Part shown: positions 33,408 through 42,897 of the stretch, in pieces | Layout: the number at the start of each line of letters is the position of its first letter | Numbering within the stretch: the stretch's first letter is position 1 | Assembly: GCA_964645785.1 (NCBI GenBank) | Contig: CAZYAV010000004.1 | Coordinates: forward strand, 1-64,000 | DNA length: 64,000 nt | Source: CALWZE01 sp964645785 | Lineage (GTDB): Bacteria > Bacillota > Clostridia > Oscillospirales > Ruminococcaceae | Direction of reading: 5' to 3' | Program-made: the position numbers and the translations under genes | The notes under the pieces: model-generated | Told to the model about the DNA's origin: nothing | The model's database searches: none | What the model saw: the letters and a program-made list of their open reading frames with translations, nothing else

Positions 33408-33440
33408 CAAAAAATCCCGCCGGGCTCGCTGCCCGGCGGG
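33408..33440 (-). terminator. Terminator of the transglutaminase-like gene
   Basis: On the minus strand CCCGCCGGGC pairs with GCCCGGCGGG and runs into ATTTTTT. Confidence 0.85.
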
Positions 33441-33465
33441 ACAATGTGCGGGAGAAGCGGTCGGG

Positions 33466-34650
33466 TCAGTCCAGCGAAAAGACGACCAGCGCGCTGTGCC
33501 GCTCGTCCGAGCGGTAGATGGAATAGGTCATGTCGAAGCGCAGGGAATACCCCTTGTTTTCAAACTGCTCGTTCGCGTCCAGAATCAGCTCCCCGATGCC
33601 GCCGTCCGCATTTGCGTCCTGTGCGATGCGCAGATAGTCCTCCTCGTTTGCGATGCGGAATTCCACAAAATAAATCTCCTGCCCGGCATTGGAGACGACC
33701 GTGTCCAGCACACTGTCGTAGATATCCTCAAACAGGTTGCCCTCCAGCCCGTTTTTGCGAAAATACCGGTATCCCTCCGGGCAGGCGGGCAGCGGCACGA
33801 GGTTGTCCACCCGGTGGTCGATTGCCATATCTTCGTCGCTGATGAGAAAGTAGTTGTAGGAGACGATGTTGTCATAGCTGTCGTCGACATGCTCGGCGTC
33901 CCGGTCGTCCCAGGTCGCGTCAAAGTGATAGGGCGCGCCGTCGACGGTCACAATATTCCAGGCGTGTCCCTCGTCCGACGCGGAGGCCGGCAGGGTCGAC
34001 CCCTCGACATAGACGCAGCCCACCCCCAGCCGGTTGAGCAGCAGCTGCGCCGCGTGGGCGTAACCGTCGCACACGGCCTCCCGGCCGACCAGCGCGCCAT
34101 AGGCCGTGTGGATCTGCGCCGCGCCCTGCTCGTTGTATTTGCAGTTTTTCACAAGATAGTCGTGCACAAACAGCGCCTTGTCGTAATCGGTCGCCGCCCC
34201 GGCAACCTCGGCCTGCGCGGCAATCGCGTCGACCGCGGCGTTCAGCTCCCCCTGGCGCGCCGCCAGCTCGTCCGGCTCCACCAGATAGCGCGGCAGCACG
34301 ACAAAGCCGTTGTCCTGGCTGCGCACATCCCACGACCAGTCCACATAAAACAGCTCGGGGGAGTCGCTCATGATGCACCACAGCACATCGCGGACATCTT
34401 CCTCCCCATAGGCGAACCGCCGCACAAGGATCTCGTCGTCCCGGCGCAGCAGCCCCGATTTAATCACGTCGTAAAGCTCCCGGTTCTCCTGGCTCAGCCA
34501 GTCGCGGTTGACCCCCTGCTGCTCGGTGACCGTCGCGGCGTAGGGATGCTCGATCTGCTCCGCGATTTTGGGGATATCGGTATACGGCACCACCTGCCAG
34601 AACAGAAAGACGGCCGCGGCCGCAAGCAGCAGCGCAAGGATTTTGTTCAT
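33466..34650 (-). CDS. Membrane-anchored transglutaminase-like protein
   Basis: 394 residues. An N-terminal helix (3-20) anchors or exports the protein. The transglutaminase-like core has Cys194 (REAVCDGYA), His229 (GHAWNIV) and Asp244 (HFDATWDD), the papain-like triad of bacterial transglutaminase-fold peptidases. The preceding YDKALFVHDYLVKNCKYN is typical of this group in Clostridia. It probably acts on cell-wall peptides or surface proteins, but the substrate is unknown. GAGGTGA precedes the ATG. It is a one-gene unit with its own terminator, divergent from spoVT. Confidence 0.9.
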   Translation of the reverse strand: MNKILALLLAAAAVFLFWQVVPYTDIPKIAEQIEHPYAATVTEQQGVNRDWLSQENRELYDVIKSGLLRRDDEILVRRFAYGEEDVRDVLWCIMSDSPELFYVDWSWDVRSQDNGFVVLPRYLVEPDELAARQGELNAAVDAIAAQAEVAGAATDYDKALFVHDYLVKNCKYNEQGAAQIHTAYGALVGREAVCDGYAHAAQLLLNRLGVGCVYVEGSTLPASASDEGHAWNIVTVDGAPYHFDATWDDRDAEHVDDSYDNIVSYNYFLISDEDMAIDHRVDNLVPLPACPEGYRYFRKNGLEGNLFEDIYDSVLDTVVSNAGQEIYFVEFRIANEEDYLRIAQDANADGGIGELILDANEQFENKGYSLRFDMTYSIYRSDERHSALVVFSLD

Positions 34651-34929
34651 AAGCGTTTCACCTCAAGTCCGTATACAGTTTACAATAGATCACGCGCAGA
34701 TGCAAGGCGCGTCCGCCGCCCCAAAACGGGGCGTTCCGACGGACGGCCGCCGGCATTCCGCCCGCGCGGGAGCGAGGCCGGTTCCGGGACGCCGGGAAAG
34801 CTGCCCTCCCTCCCCGCCGCGAAGCGGGGGACGCCGGGCGCAGAAAAAACGGGGCGGAAGCTTGTATATCCGGACGGGTTCTTCCAAATAATAGAGTCAT
34901 AGAATTGCGTATTCTGGAGGGACGGTCTT

Positions 34930-35457
34930 TTGAAAGCAACCGGTATTGTCAGAAGAATTGATGATTTGGGACGAGTGGTCATCCCAAAGGAAATACGGCG
35001 CACCATGCGCATCGGCACGGGCGCCCAGCTGGAGATTTTCACCGATGACGAGGGCAGCGTCATCTTTAAGAAATACTCCCCGATGGCGGAGCTGTCCGCC
35101 GTCGCGCAGGGGTACGCGGCCGCGCTCGGGCGCGCAATCAAGGCGACGGTCGCCATCTGCGACCGGGAGCGGATCGTCGCCGCGTCGGGCAGCGCCCGGC
35201 GGGAGCTGATCGGCGCGTATATCGGGGACGGGGCGGAGGCCGCGCTGCAATCCAGAAAGGCCGAGCAGCTGGACGCCGCCCGCCCGATTGGGGACAGCGG
35301 CCTGTCGGTCGCGCTGCTTTGCCCGATTGTCGCCCAGAGCGAGGTGGTCGGCGGGGTGCTGCGGCTGCGGGAAAAGGCGGACGCCGGGATGGACAGCGCC
35401 GAGCTGCCGCTTCTCAAGCTGACGGCCTGCCTGCTCGCGCTCAATTTTGAGGAATGA
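34930..35457 (+). CDS. spoVT: SpoVT-type AbrB-family transcriptional regulator
   Basis: 175 residues from a TTG start. The family sequence begins KATGIVRRIDDLGRVVIPKEI, exactly from this codon, and GGAGG lies 8 bases before it, so the rare start is well supported. Residues 1-50 form the swapped-hairpin DNA-binding domain; residues about 55-175 form a GAF-like domain as in Bacillus SpoVT, which adjusts forespore sigma-G gene expression late in sporulation. The ligand is unknown. Transcribed rightward, divergent from the transglutaminase-like gene. Confidence 0.93.
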   Translation: MKATGIVRRIDDLGRVVIPKEIRRTMRIGTGAQLEIFTDDEGSVIFKKYSPMAELSAVAQGYAAALGRAIKATVAICDRERIVAASGSARRELIGAYIGDGAEAALQSRKAEQLDAARPIGDSGLSVALLCPIVAQSEVVGGVLRLREKADAGMDSAELPLLKLTACLLALNFEE

Positions 35458-35844
35458 CCCGGACTGTCCGCGCCGCACAAAAACGGCGCGGATTTCCGCC
35501 GCGCCCGGCTCCCTTTTGCGCGCGGCCGCCGGGTTAGGATTCACCGCCCGGGGCTTTGGCCGCGAGCACGCCGCGGGTTTTCTCGCGCGCCGCGCGACGG
35601 AGGGTCGCCGGGGACGCAACCCCGAATCGCCGCTTCGCGCTCAAAGTTTTTTCCGACGGGGCAGCGCCTGACTGTACCCCGGCCGTCCCGCTTCCCGGGC
35701 GCGCGAATTTACGCAAACCGGCGCCGCGCTGTTTTTGGGCGGCCGCGGCTGTCGAGGACGCGGCAACGGGCGGCTCAAAAAAGGGGCGCAGCCATCCGGC
35801 TGCGCCCCTTTTATCTGCTTGCCGCCTGTGTGCCGCCGCCCGGC
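35458..35844. other. Spacer between spoVT and degV
   Basis: 387 bases without a gene. A CGCGCCG-CGGCGCG hairpin lies just after spoVT (about 35469-35492) and the degV terminator at the far end; the rest is featureless GC-rich sequence. Confidence 0.6.
35777..35812 (-). terminator. Bidirectional terminator after degV
   Basis: GGGGCGCAGCC pairs with GGCTGCGCCCC; six A before and four T after. Confidence 0.9.
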
Positions 35845-36732
35845 TCAGCGGGTGCGCTTGTCCCCGAAAAAGAAGAGCGCGACCGTGCCGGGGCCGGTGT
35901 GCGAGCCGATGACCGTCCCGACGCTGTTGATGACCACCTTGCCGTTCATCTTGCGGAAGGTCTGCTCCACCAGCGCGGCGGTGGCCTTGGCGTCCTCGAT
36001 GCAGGCGGAATTGCTGATGAAGCATTTGCCCGTGTAATCCCGGCCGCCCTGCGCGTGCTCCTCCATCTTTTTGACGATGGCGCGGATGACGTTCTGCTTG
36101 CCGCGGATCTTTTCCCGCGGAATCAGATGCCCGAGGTCGTCCATATTCATCAGCGGGCAGATGCCCAGCATCCCGCCGAAAAACGCGGAAAAGCCGGAGA
36201 TGCGCCCGCCGCGGCGGTAGTGGGTGAGGTCGGTGGAGAAGAACCAGTGGTGGATGTTGAGCTTGTTCTCCTGCGCGAAGGTGTAGAGCGCGTCCAGATC
36301 CTGCCCGTCGTCCCGCATGTCCGCGAGCGTCTCCATCAGCAGCCCGTAGCCCGACGACGCGCCGAGCGAATCGACCGTCAGGATGCGGCGGCCGGGATAG
36401 CGCTCCAGCAGCTCGTCCCGCGCAATGGTGGCGGACTGATACTCGCCCGACAGGCCGGAGGACAGAGACACGTGCAGGATATCCCGCCCCTCCTTGAGGA
36501 TCGGCTCCCAGAACTCGACAAACTGCCCCACCGTGACCTGCGAGGTGGTGGGCATCGCGCCGTCCTTGATTCTTTGATAAAACTGGTCGAACGGGATGCT
36601 CTGCCCCAGGTCGTCCGGATAGGTTTCGCCGTCCATATTATAATGGAAGCAGACATATTGAATATCCCGGCGCGCAAAGTGCGCTTTGGAAAGGTCGGCC
36701 GTGGAGGTGCAGGTCAGCGCGTACTTACTCAT
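35845..36732 (-). CDS. degV: DegV-family fatty-acid-binding protein
   Basis: 295 residues. DegV/FakB proteins hold a fatty acid in the cytosol and, in organisms with FakA, present it for phosphorylation. The first block CTSTADLSKAHF, the TTSQVTVGQF segment (the family T-S-Q motif), ISSGLSGxYQSA-like SLSSGLSGEYQSA, and LDSLGASSGYG-like VDSLGASSGYG are the hallmarks; RRGGRISGFSAFFGG is the central block. The start at 36732 follows GGGAGACGAG; the frame upstream is not homologous. Note that no FakA gene is in the window, although dhaL here is a FakA relative. Confidence 0.93.
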   Translation of the reverse strand: MSKYALTCTSTADLSKAHFARRDIQYVCFHYNMDGETYPDDLGQSIPFDQFYQRIKDGAMPTTSQVTVGQFVEFWEPILKEGRDILHVSLSSGLSGEYQSATIARDELLERYPGRRILTVDSLGASSGYGLLMETLADMRDDGQDLDALYTFAQENKLNIHHWFFSTDLTHYRRGGRISGFSAFFGGMLGICPLMNMDDLGHLIPREKIRGKQNVIRAIVKKMEEHAQGGRDYTGKCFISNSACIEDAKATAALVEQTFRKMNGKVVINSVGTVIGSHTGPGTVALFFFGDKRTR

Positions 36733-36763
36733 TCTCTCGTCTCCCATAAATATCAAAATAGTC

Positions 36764-36779
36764 TATCATAATTATGATA
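36764..36779. promoter_or_regulatory. 16-base perfect palindrome at the degV start point (candidate operator)
   Basis: TATCATAATTATGATA is perfectly self-complementary and lies directly downstream of the degV -10 box, at the expected transcription start, where a bound repressor would block the polymerase. Confidence 0.55.
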
Positions 36780-36784
36780 ATTAT

Positions 36785-36813
36785 ATTATATCCCTGCGGG
36801 GCGTCCCTGTCAA
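36785..36813 (-). promoter_or_regulatory. Consensus promoter of degV
   Basis: On the minus strand TTGACA, 17 bases, TATAAT. Confidence 0.9.
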
Positions 36814-36859
36814 CGCGGCGCCCGCACGGCGGCGAAAAGCCGAATCCGGACAATATGTG

Positions 36860-36888
36860 TTGCGGTTGCGGGCGGTTTATGATAGAAT
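36860..36888 (+). promoter_or_regulatory. Promoter of upp
   Basis: TTGCGG, 17 bases, TAGAAT; 38 bases before the upp ATG. Divergent from the degV promoter. Confidence 0.65.
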
Positions 36889-36925
36889 CAAACAGATAAC
36901 GCAGAATACAGGGAGGCTGACACTT

Positions 36926-37561
36926 ATGCAGGTTGGGAACGCTTTTATTTTTGAGCATCCGCTGATGCAGCACAAAATTTCTCTTTTGCGGAATAAGGAG
37001 ACCTCGACCAAGGACTTCCGCGAGCTGGTGGACGAGATCGCGATGCTGATGGTCTATGAGGTGACGAAGGATCTGCCACTGAAAGAGATTGAGATTGAGA
37101 CCCCCGTTGCAAAGACCAAAACAAAGGTTCTGACGGACAAGCCGATTGCGCTTGTGCCGATTCTGCGCGCGGGGCTGGGGATGGTTCCCGGCGTGCAGCG
37201 GCTGCTGCCCAACGCCCGGGTCGGCCACATCGGCCTTTATCGCGACCACGACACCCATGAGCCGGTCGAGTATTACTGCAAGCTGCCCGACGACGTCGCG
37301 CAGAGCACGGTGATTGTGCTTGACCCGATGTTCGCCACTGGCGGCAGCGCCTCCGCCGCGATTTCCTTCCTGAAGGAGCGGGGCTGCACCGACCTGCGGC
37401 TGGTCTGCATCGTCGCGGCGCAGCCCGCCATCGACCGCATGGGCAAGGATCATCCGGATGTGCCGGTCTACTGCGCGGCGCTGGACGAGCGCCTGAACGA
37501 GAACGCCTATATCGTTCCCGGCCTCGGCGACGCGGGCGACCGCATCTTCGGCACAAAATAA
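36926..37561 (+). CDS. upp: Uracil phosphoribosyltransferase
   Basis: 211 residues, full length. It makes UMP from uracil and PRPP in the cytosol (pyrimidine salvage). FEHPLMQHKISLLRNKET, PILRAGLGM, the PRPP loop DPMFATGGSASAAI and the C-terminal uracil site IVPGLGDAGDRIFGT are all present. The ATG at 36926 follows GGGAGG; the longer upstream frame has no homology. A one-gene unit with promoter and terminator. Confidence 0.97.
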   Translation: MQVGNAFIFEHPLMQHKISLLRNKETSTKDFRELVDEIAMLMVYEVTKDLPLKEIEIETPVAKTKTKVLTDKPIALVPILRAGLGMVPGVQRLLPNARVGHIGLYRDHDTHEPVEYYCKLPDDVAQSTVIVLDPMFATGGSASAAISFLKERGCTDLRLVCIVAAQPAIDRMGKDHPDVPVYCAALDERLNENAYIVPGLGDAGDRIFGTK

Positions 37562-37570
37562 AACAGCGCA

Positions 37571-37602
37571 GCCGCCGCCCGGCAGAACCGGGCGGCGGCT
37601 TT
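37571..37602 (+). terminator. Terminator of upp
   Basis: GCCGCCGCCCGG pairs with CCGGGCGGCGGC, followed by TTTG, 10 bases after the stop. Confidence 0.75.
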
Positions 37603-37739
37603 GTTCGCTTTACCCGCCGGGCGCCGGGCGCCCGGCCTTATTGTTCTGCCGGGCGGCAAGGCTTGTTTGCCGCGGGGCTTTTCATTTTGGCCGGCATTTT
37701 ATATACTGGGAAAAATCGCATACATAAGGAGAGGGAACA

Positions 37740-38204
37740 ATGTTAATTCTATACGGCACACGCGGCTTTCAGCGGGAGGGCGGCTTTATTGCGGACAATA
37801 GCCCCTGCCCGGTCTGCGGCTGCGCGGACAATCACACGGTCAGGCGGGTGCGGCAGTGGTTCACCCTCTATTACATCCCCATTTTCCCGTTCAGCACCAA
37901 ATATTTCCGGCACTGCCCGCAGTGCGGCTGGGACGAGGAGGACAAGTCCCTCAAGCGGGCGTTTATCGAAGGGCGGCGCGCCCTGCGCGGCGCGGCACAG
38001 CCCGCGCTTCCCGCCGGGGGACAGCCCGTCCACACCCAGAGCCGGCAGGACAACCCGGTTGCGCTGTACGGCCGGCAGGCCAATGCCGTCCGGCCGGAGG
38101 GCGCGCAGGCGCAGGGGGACGCGCCCCGCGTGACGGCGCCGGTCGACCCCAGCACGGCGTATGCGCGGGCGCTCGGATACGACCCGGACAAACGGGCGCG
38201 CTGA
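37740..38204 (+). CDS. Zinc-ribbon protein
   Basis: 154 residues. CPVCGC (23-28) and CPQCGW (59-64) are the two knuckles of a zinc ribbon, separated by a hydrophobic QWFTLYYIPIFPFSTKYF stretch that may lie on the membrane. The C-terminal half (from about 85) is a disordered Ala/Pro/Gln-rich tail. This layout occurs widely in Firmicutes and Actinobacteria as zinc-ribbon domain proteins without known function. AAGGAGAG precedes the ATG. Confidence 0.8.
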   Translation: MLILYGTRGFQREGGFIADNSPCPVCGCADNHTVRRVRQWFTLYYIPIFPFSTKYFRHCPQCGWDEEDKSLKRAFIEGRRALRGAAQPALPAGGQPVHTQSRQDNPVALYGRQANAVRPEGAQAQGDAPRVTAPVDPSTAYARALGYDPDKRAR

Positions 38205-38593
38205 GGCCGGGCGAGCGACCGGGTAGAACGGACGGGCTGCGCAGCATCCGGGCAGGCGGGCGCATAACAAGCAGCTCTGCCTGCGCCGGGCATGGAGCCG
38301 GCGGCCGGACGCAAAGCGGAATGACTGATTGCGGCGGAAAGAGGACGGTGCGGGCAAAGAGCGGCCGGCGCGCCTGTGGTGCGCGGGATGGACTGACAGG
38401 TGGCGCGGTGCCCGGGCGGATTCGCCGCGTTCGGCGGCGGCCGACCGCTTCAAAATCCCGCCCCGTCGAACAAGCGCGCGTACCCGAACAGGAATTTGAC
38501 CCAATGCCGGCGCGGGGCGGCCAAAGCGGCTGACCCGAAGGGGCGGGCAGAGCAAGAGCCGCAGGCCGGGCGAGCCGGGGAGGACTGGTTAAA
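38205..38593. other. Gene-free 389-base spacer
   Basis: GC-rich, no ribosome sites linked to frames, no clear hairpin with a T run. Nothing further can be supported; only the last 20 bases (GGGGAGGAC) serve the next gene. Confidence 0.6.
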
Positions 38594-39127
38594 ATGAGAA
38601 AGGTTTGGCTCTACATTGCGATGAGCCTGGACGGCTACATCGCGGACAGCGCGGGCGGCGTCGGCTGGCTGGACGAGCAGGCGGCGGTGTCCGAAAGCGG
38701 GGAGGACAGCTACGCCGAATTCATCCGGGGCATCGACACCGTGCTGCTGGGCTGGAACACCTATCACCAGATTGTGACCGAGCTGTCCCCCGGCGAATGG
38801 GTGTACGGCGGGCTGACAAGCTATGTGTTCACCCACCGCGCAATGCCGTCCACCGATGAAATCCGCTTTACGGACAGCCCGCCGGCCGTGCTGGTTCGCC
38901 GGCTGCGGGCGGCGCGCGGAAAGGATATCTGGGTGTGCGGCGGCGCGAATCTCGCCCGCCAGCTGGTCGGCGCGGAACTGATCGACCGCTACTGCATCAC
39001 CGTTGTGCCGGTTTTGCTGGGCGACGGCGTCCGGCTGTTCGACGGGCTGCCGCTCGCCATCCGGCTGCGGCCGCTGGGCGCGCGCACCCTGGGCGGGATG
39101 ACCGAGCTGCTGTACGCACGCGAATAA
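38594..39127 (+). CDS. Dihydrofolate reductase/RibD C-terminal family protein
   Basis: 177 residues. It starts VWLYIAMSLDGYIAD, the common start of YwjB/YyaP-like DHFR-related reductases, continues with VLLGWNTYHQI, and ends with KDIWVCGGANLARQL (the glycine-rich NADP site) and TVVPVLLGDGVRLFD. These proteins reduce unknown pteridine- or pyrimidine-like substrates; the classical DHFR residues for folate are not all present, so it is not called folA. GGGGAGG precedes the ATG. Confidence 0.88.
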   Translation: MRKVWLYIAMSLDGYIADSAGGVGWLDEQAAVSESGEDSYAEFIRGIDTVLLGWNTYHQIVTELSPGEWVYGGLTSYVFTHRAMPSTDEIRFTDSPPAVLVRRLRAARGKDIWVCGGANLARQLVGAELIDRYCITVVPVLLGDGVRLFDGLPLAIRLRPLGARTLGGMTELLYARE

Positions 39128-39326
39128 TCCGGCGGCCGACGCAGTCGGTTTCATACACAACCAACATAAATTGCCCGAAAATGCGCGCAAATTTTGGGCT
39201 TTTGCGTCTGGCGTTCGGGCGATTGTTTTGCTACAATAGACATTGTATATTGCACGCGGACAGGCGGCGCGCCGCTTGGTTCAGCAGGATACGCAATCAA
39301 CACAGCGGGAAGGAATAAGAACAAGT

Positions 39327-40577
<1,251 letters not shown>

Positions 40578-40614
40578 ATTGGGATTACAAGCTGTATTGG
40601 AACCGAGCCTGAGC

Positions 40615-40643
40615 CGCCGGCGCCGCAATATGCGGCGCCGGCG
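40615..40643 (+). terminator. Hairpin after glyA
   Basis: CGCCGGCGCCGCA pairs with TGCGGCGCCGGCG around a 3-base loop. The following T content is poor (ATTCTGTT), so termination may be partial. Confidence 0.6.
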
Positions 40644-40727
40644 ATTCTGTTGCGGCGGCTTCCGCTGTGATGGGGCGCGCCTGCGCGCAGCGGTTCCGCG
40701 ACGTCCGGCGGTTTTCCTGGCAAAAAT

Positions 40728-40844
40728 TACAGACTTGGCGAGTATGCAATCCAGTATATGGTCGGCCGCAAGGTCTTTGACATCACTGAAAAGGAATACA
40801 CGCAGCGGGAATCTGAGTGGTTGAAAGAAGAAATAATAAAGTAG
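40728..40844 (+). pseudogene. Tail of a lost gene (38 codons)
   Basis: In this frame the sequence gives YRLGEYAIQYMVGRKVFDI and continues TEKEYTQRESEWLKEEIIK to a TAG. The charged, helical, Ala-poor composition is unlike spacer translations in this window and looks like a genuine C-terminus, possibly of a mobile-element protein. The part before it is GC-rich spacer, so the front of the gene is gone. No family recognised. Confidence 0.45.
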
Positions 40845-40962
40845 CCTGTAACCAAAAAGAAAACGTCTCCTCGAAGCGGAAGCACTGACAGGCACGACCA
40901 CAACGAAGAGGCTACTCTATTTTGTAGGAATATAGGTGTAGGAATGGTACATAAATAATAGT

Positions 40963-41055
40963 CAAATTACCTGCATTTTTCGGCTTTTATCCACTCTTAC
41001 TGCCACGAGAAGCTCGCAAAGAAAGGGCTTTAGACCGCAGGTAACAGGTAATTTG
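40963..41055. repeat. 93-base unit with 11-base terminal inverted repeats
   Basis: CAAATTACCTG at 40963-40973 is perfectly inverted as CAGGTAATTTG at 41045-41055, and a partial second GCAGGTAA lies at 41037. It is too short to code for a transposase. It may be a small mobile relic or an attachment-site region. Confidence 0.45.
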
Positions 41056-41167
41056 TTCCTATTTTAAAATTCATCCACAGATTCCGGCTGCCCCTTGCAT
41101 CCGGCGGCGGGCTGCCGGGACGCCATGCCGTTCCGGTGATGCGGCCGGCGCGCGGTTCGCGGGCTGG

Positions 41168-41956
41168 TCAGCGCAGCCTGACCGAGACGTTCAGCGCCTG
41201 GGGCGGGCGCGCACTCTCCCGGACGGCGAGCAGGCCGCAGGCAAACCGTCCCTGAAACCGGCGCGCGGCGCGGTCATACTCCGCGGCGTCCAGGAAATAC
41301 CGGCGTCCCCACGAGGAAATTGCGTACACAGGCTCGCCAAAGCCGTTGGCCGTGATGCCGGTCACCGTGACATAATGTCCGCCAAACGCGGTATAGGGGT
41401 GCGCGCAATCCCGCTGAACCGGCAGCTCGGTGCGCGCGCTGCGGTATAGCCGCAGCGCCTGCTTTGCGTAGAACGCGCCCGGGATGGACAGAATCACCGG
41501 GATATCCGCCGCCAGCATCTCCGCTATTCGCCCGCGCTGCGCCTGCGCGCCGGAAAAGACCCGATGCTCCCACCGCGCACAGAAGCAGAGGTGATGGATT
41601 GCAAAATAGTGGTTGACCGCGTTTGCAAGGGAATAACCGGTCATCCCGATATGGTTATAGACCCGCACATAAGCCCGCTCGAGCGCGTGGATATAGGCGC
41701 TGTATGCCGCAAAGCTGGCCGGTGTCTGCACAAGTACCGGCTCTGTCATCGGCGTGGCCGCCCAGGCGCGGGTTTTGGCTAGGTATAAAAAGAGATCGGC
41801 GGCCGCAATGATTCCGCAGCCATAGCCCGCAATCACCCTGTCGTGTCCCTGCGCCGCGTCCAGCCAGCCCTGGTTGCCTCCGTAGGAAGCCCCGCCGGGG
41901 CGGCTGACCGAAATATACGCCTGTTTTAATGCCTGTTCCATCCCAAGACCACTCAC
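41168..41956 (-). CDS. Papain-like cysteine peptidase-fold protein (C39-like)
   Basis: 262 residues from a GTG at 41956; an ATG at 41941 (five codons later) is an equal candidate since neither has a well-placed ribosome site. GYGCGIIAAADLFLYL puts Cys47 at the N-terminus of a helix, GGHYVTVTGI gives the His and YAISSWGRRYFLD the Asn/Asp position, the order of C39/papain-fold peptidases. There is no signal peptide. Small clostridial proteins of this type have no known substrate. Single gene, divergent from tRNA-Arg. Confidence 0.65.
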   Translation of the reverse strand: MSGLGMEQALKQAYISVSRPGGASYGGNQGWLDAAQGHDRVIAGYGCGIIAAADLFLYLAKTRAWAATPMTEPVLVQTPASFAAYSAYIHALERAYVRVYNHIGMTGYSLANAVNHYFAIHHLCFCARWEHRVFSGAQAQRGRIAEMLAADIPVILSIPGAFYAKQALRLYRSARTELPVQRDCAHPYTAFGGHYVTVTGITANGFGEPVYAISSWGRRYFLDAAEYDRAARRFQGRFACGLLAVRESARPPQALNVSVRLR

Positions 41957-42391
41957 TTTCCCTTATATTTATTGTATGGGATGGCGGTTTGAAATGCAAG
42001 GGCGCCCCCGTCCGATCTGGGGCGCGGGGAGCGCCGGGCAGCGGCCTGCGTGTGCTTTCGGGCGCCGAAGCATCTGCGCTGCATCGGACGCGGCACGCCG
42101 GAACCGTTCGGCGCGGCCTTGCATTTATCTGCGCCGGATTTTTTGCAAAATCACGATTTGGATTTCGCAAATTTTCGTCCGCTCTTTTCGACATTCTGCG
42201 GCGTTTTTTCGGCCAAATCCGTTTCCCGCCCTGTTCCGGCCGGCAGAAAGCCGCAATTTTGCTATCGACAAATCTGTTTTTCCATGGTATAATACCCATC
42301 GAGCGGATTCCACAGGCCGGCCGGGTAACCGGACTGCGACGGAGTTCGCTCGGGCATTCCCGGTTCCGTTGGCCGGAACCGGCATTCGTAT
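41957..42391. other. Spacer upstream of tRNA-Arg
   Basis: 435 bases without a gene: a TACAAT box facing the peptidase gene near 41975, a GC-rich middle, and the tRNA promoter near 42280. Confidence 0.55.
42265..42293 (+). promoter_or_regulatory. Promoter of tRNA-Arg
   Basis: TCGACA, 17 bases, TATAAT, about 100 bases before the tRNA. Confidence 0.8.
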
Positions 42392-42468
42392 GCGTCCGTA
42401 GCTCAGTTGGATAGAGCGTTCGGCTCCGACCCGGAAGGCCGCTGGTTCGAATCCAGTCGGGCGCACCA
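42392..42468 (+). tRNA. tRNA-Arg (CCG)
   Basis: 77 bases with encoded CCA. Acceptor GCGTCCG pairs with CGGGCGC (one G-T), D arm GCTCAGTTGGATAGAGC, anticodon loop CTCCGAC with anticodon CCG, T arm CTGGTTCGAATCCAG. Confidence 0.95.
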
Positions 42469-42507
42469 AAATCCCATCCGCTTGTCATGCAAGCGGATGG
42501 GATTTTT
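42469..42507 (+). terminator. Terminator of tRNA-Arg
   Basis: AAATCCCATCCGCTTG pairs with CAAGCGGATGGGATTT and ends in five T residues. Confidence 0.9.
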
Positions 42508-42897
42508 CATAGGGGGATTATCCCCCTCTTGATGGCGGTTTGCGCCGCATTTGCTCTGCAAACCGCCTGTCACCCCCTTAGATGCCCGCGAAAGATGACA
42601 TTCGTCCTTTCGCGGAATAGACGCGGCAGCGGACAGCCGCGCCTGCAAACCGACCCGCGCGGTGCGGAATCAGAAAGCAAACCCGCCCATTGCTCGGCGG
42701 AAGTTTGACGGGAGGGAAAAGGGCGGAGGGATTTTTGACGTGCAAACAGACGGAGTGGGTTTTGAACACAAGGAAGCAGTTCTTTGCGGGATTCCCCGAC
42801 AAGCACCCATGCAGGAGGGTTGAATCCCGCTCGGTTCGGTGGTATCCTTTACTTTGTCAAATTCGAAATTGCGGCAGCAGGACATAAAGGAATCACC
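42508..42897. other. Spacer with several short hairpins upstream of ygjV-like gene
   Basis: 390 bases, no gene. Short inverted repeats lie at 42513-42527 (GGGGGATTATCCCCC), 42534-42567 (GGCGGTTTGC with GCAAACCGCC) and 42587-42612 (GCGAAAG with CTTTCGC). Their role is unknown. Confidence 0.5.

Larger units (their letters stand above)
33088..33465. other. Spacer between flavoprotein and transglutaminase-like genes
   Basis: 378 bases, no gene. It ends in two back-to-back terminators for the convergent genes; the first 270 bases are GC-rich with no feature I can name. Confidence 0.6.
40578..41167. other. 590-base spacer with an AT-richer island
   Basis: After the glyA hairpin and 80 GC-rich bases, the segment from about 40720 to 41080 is clearly AT-richer than the rest of the window. 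It contains the tail of a broken reading frame and a 93-base inverted-repeat unit (both entered separately). No intact gene is seen. Confidence 0.65.

Noticed and set aside
39128..39326. Glycine riboswitch before glyA
   Set aside because: No paired aptamer motifs are seen; only a plain AT-rich promoter-like region and a ribosome site.
40963..41055. Insertion sequence
   Set aside because: Inverted repeats are present but the unit is 93 bases, with no transposase and no clear target duplication; kept only as a repeat.
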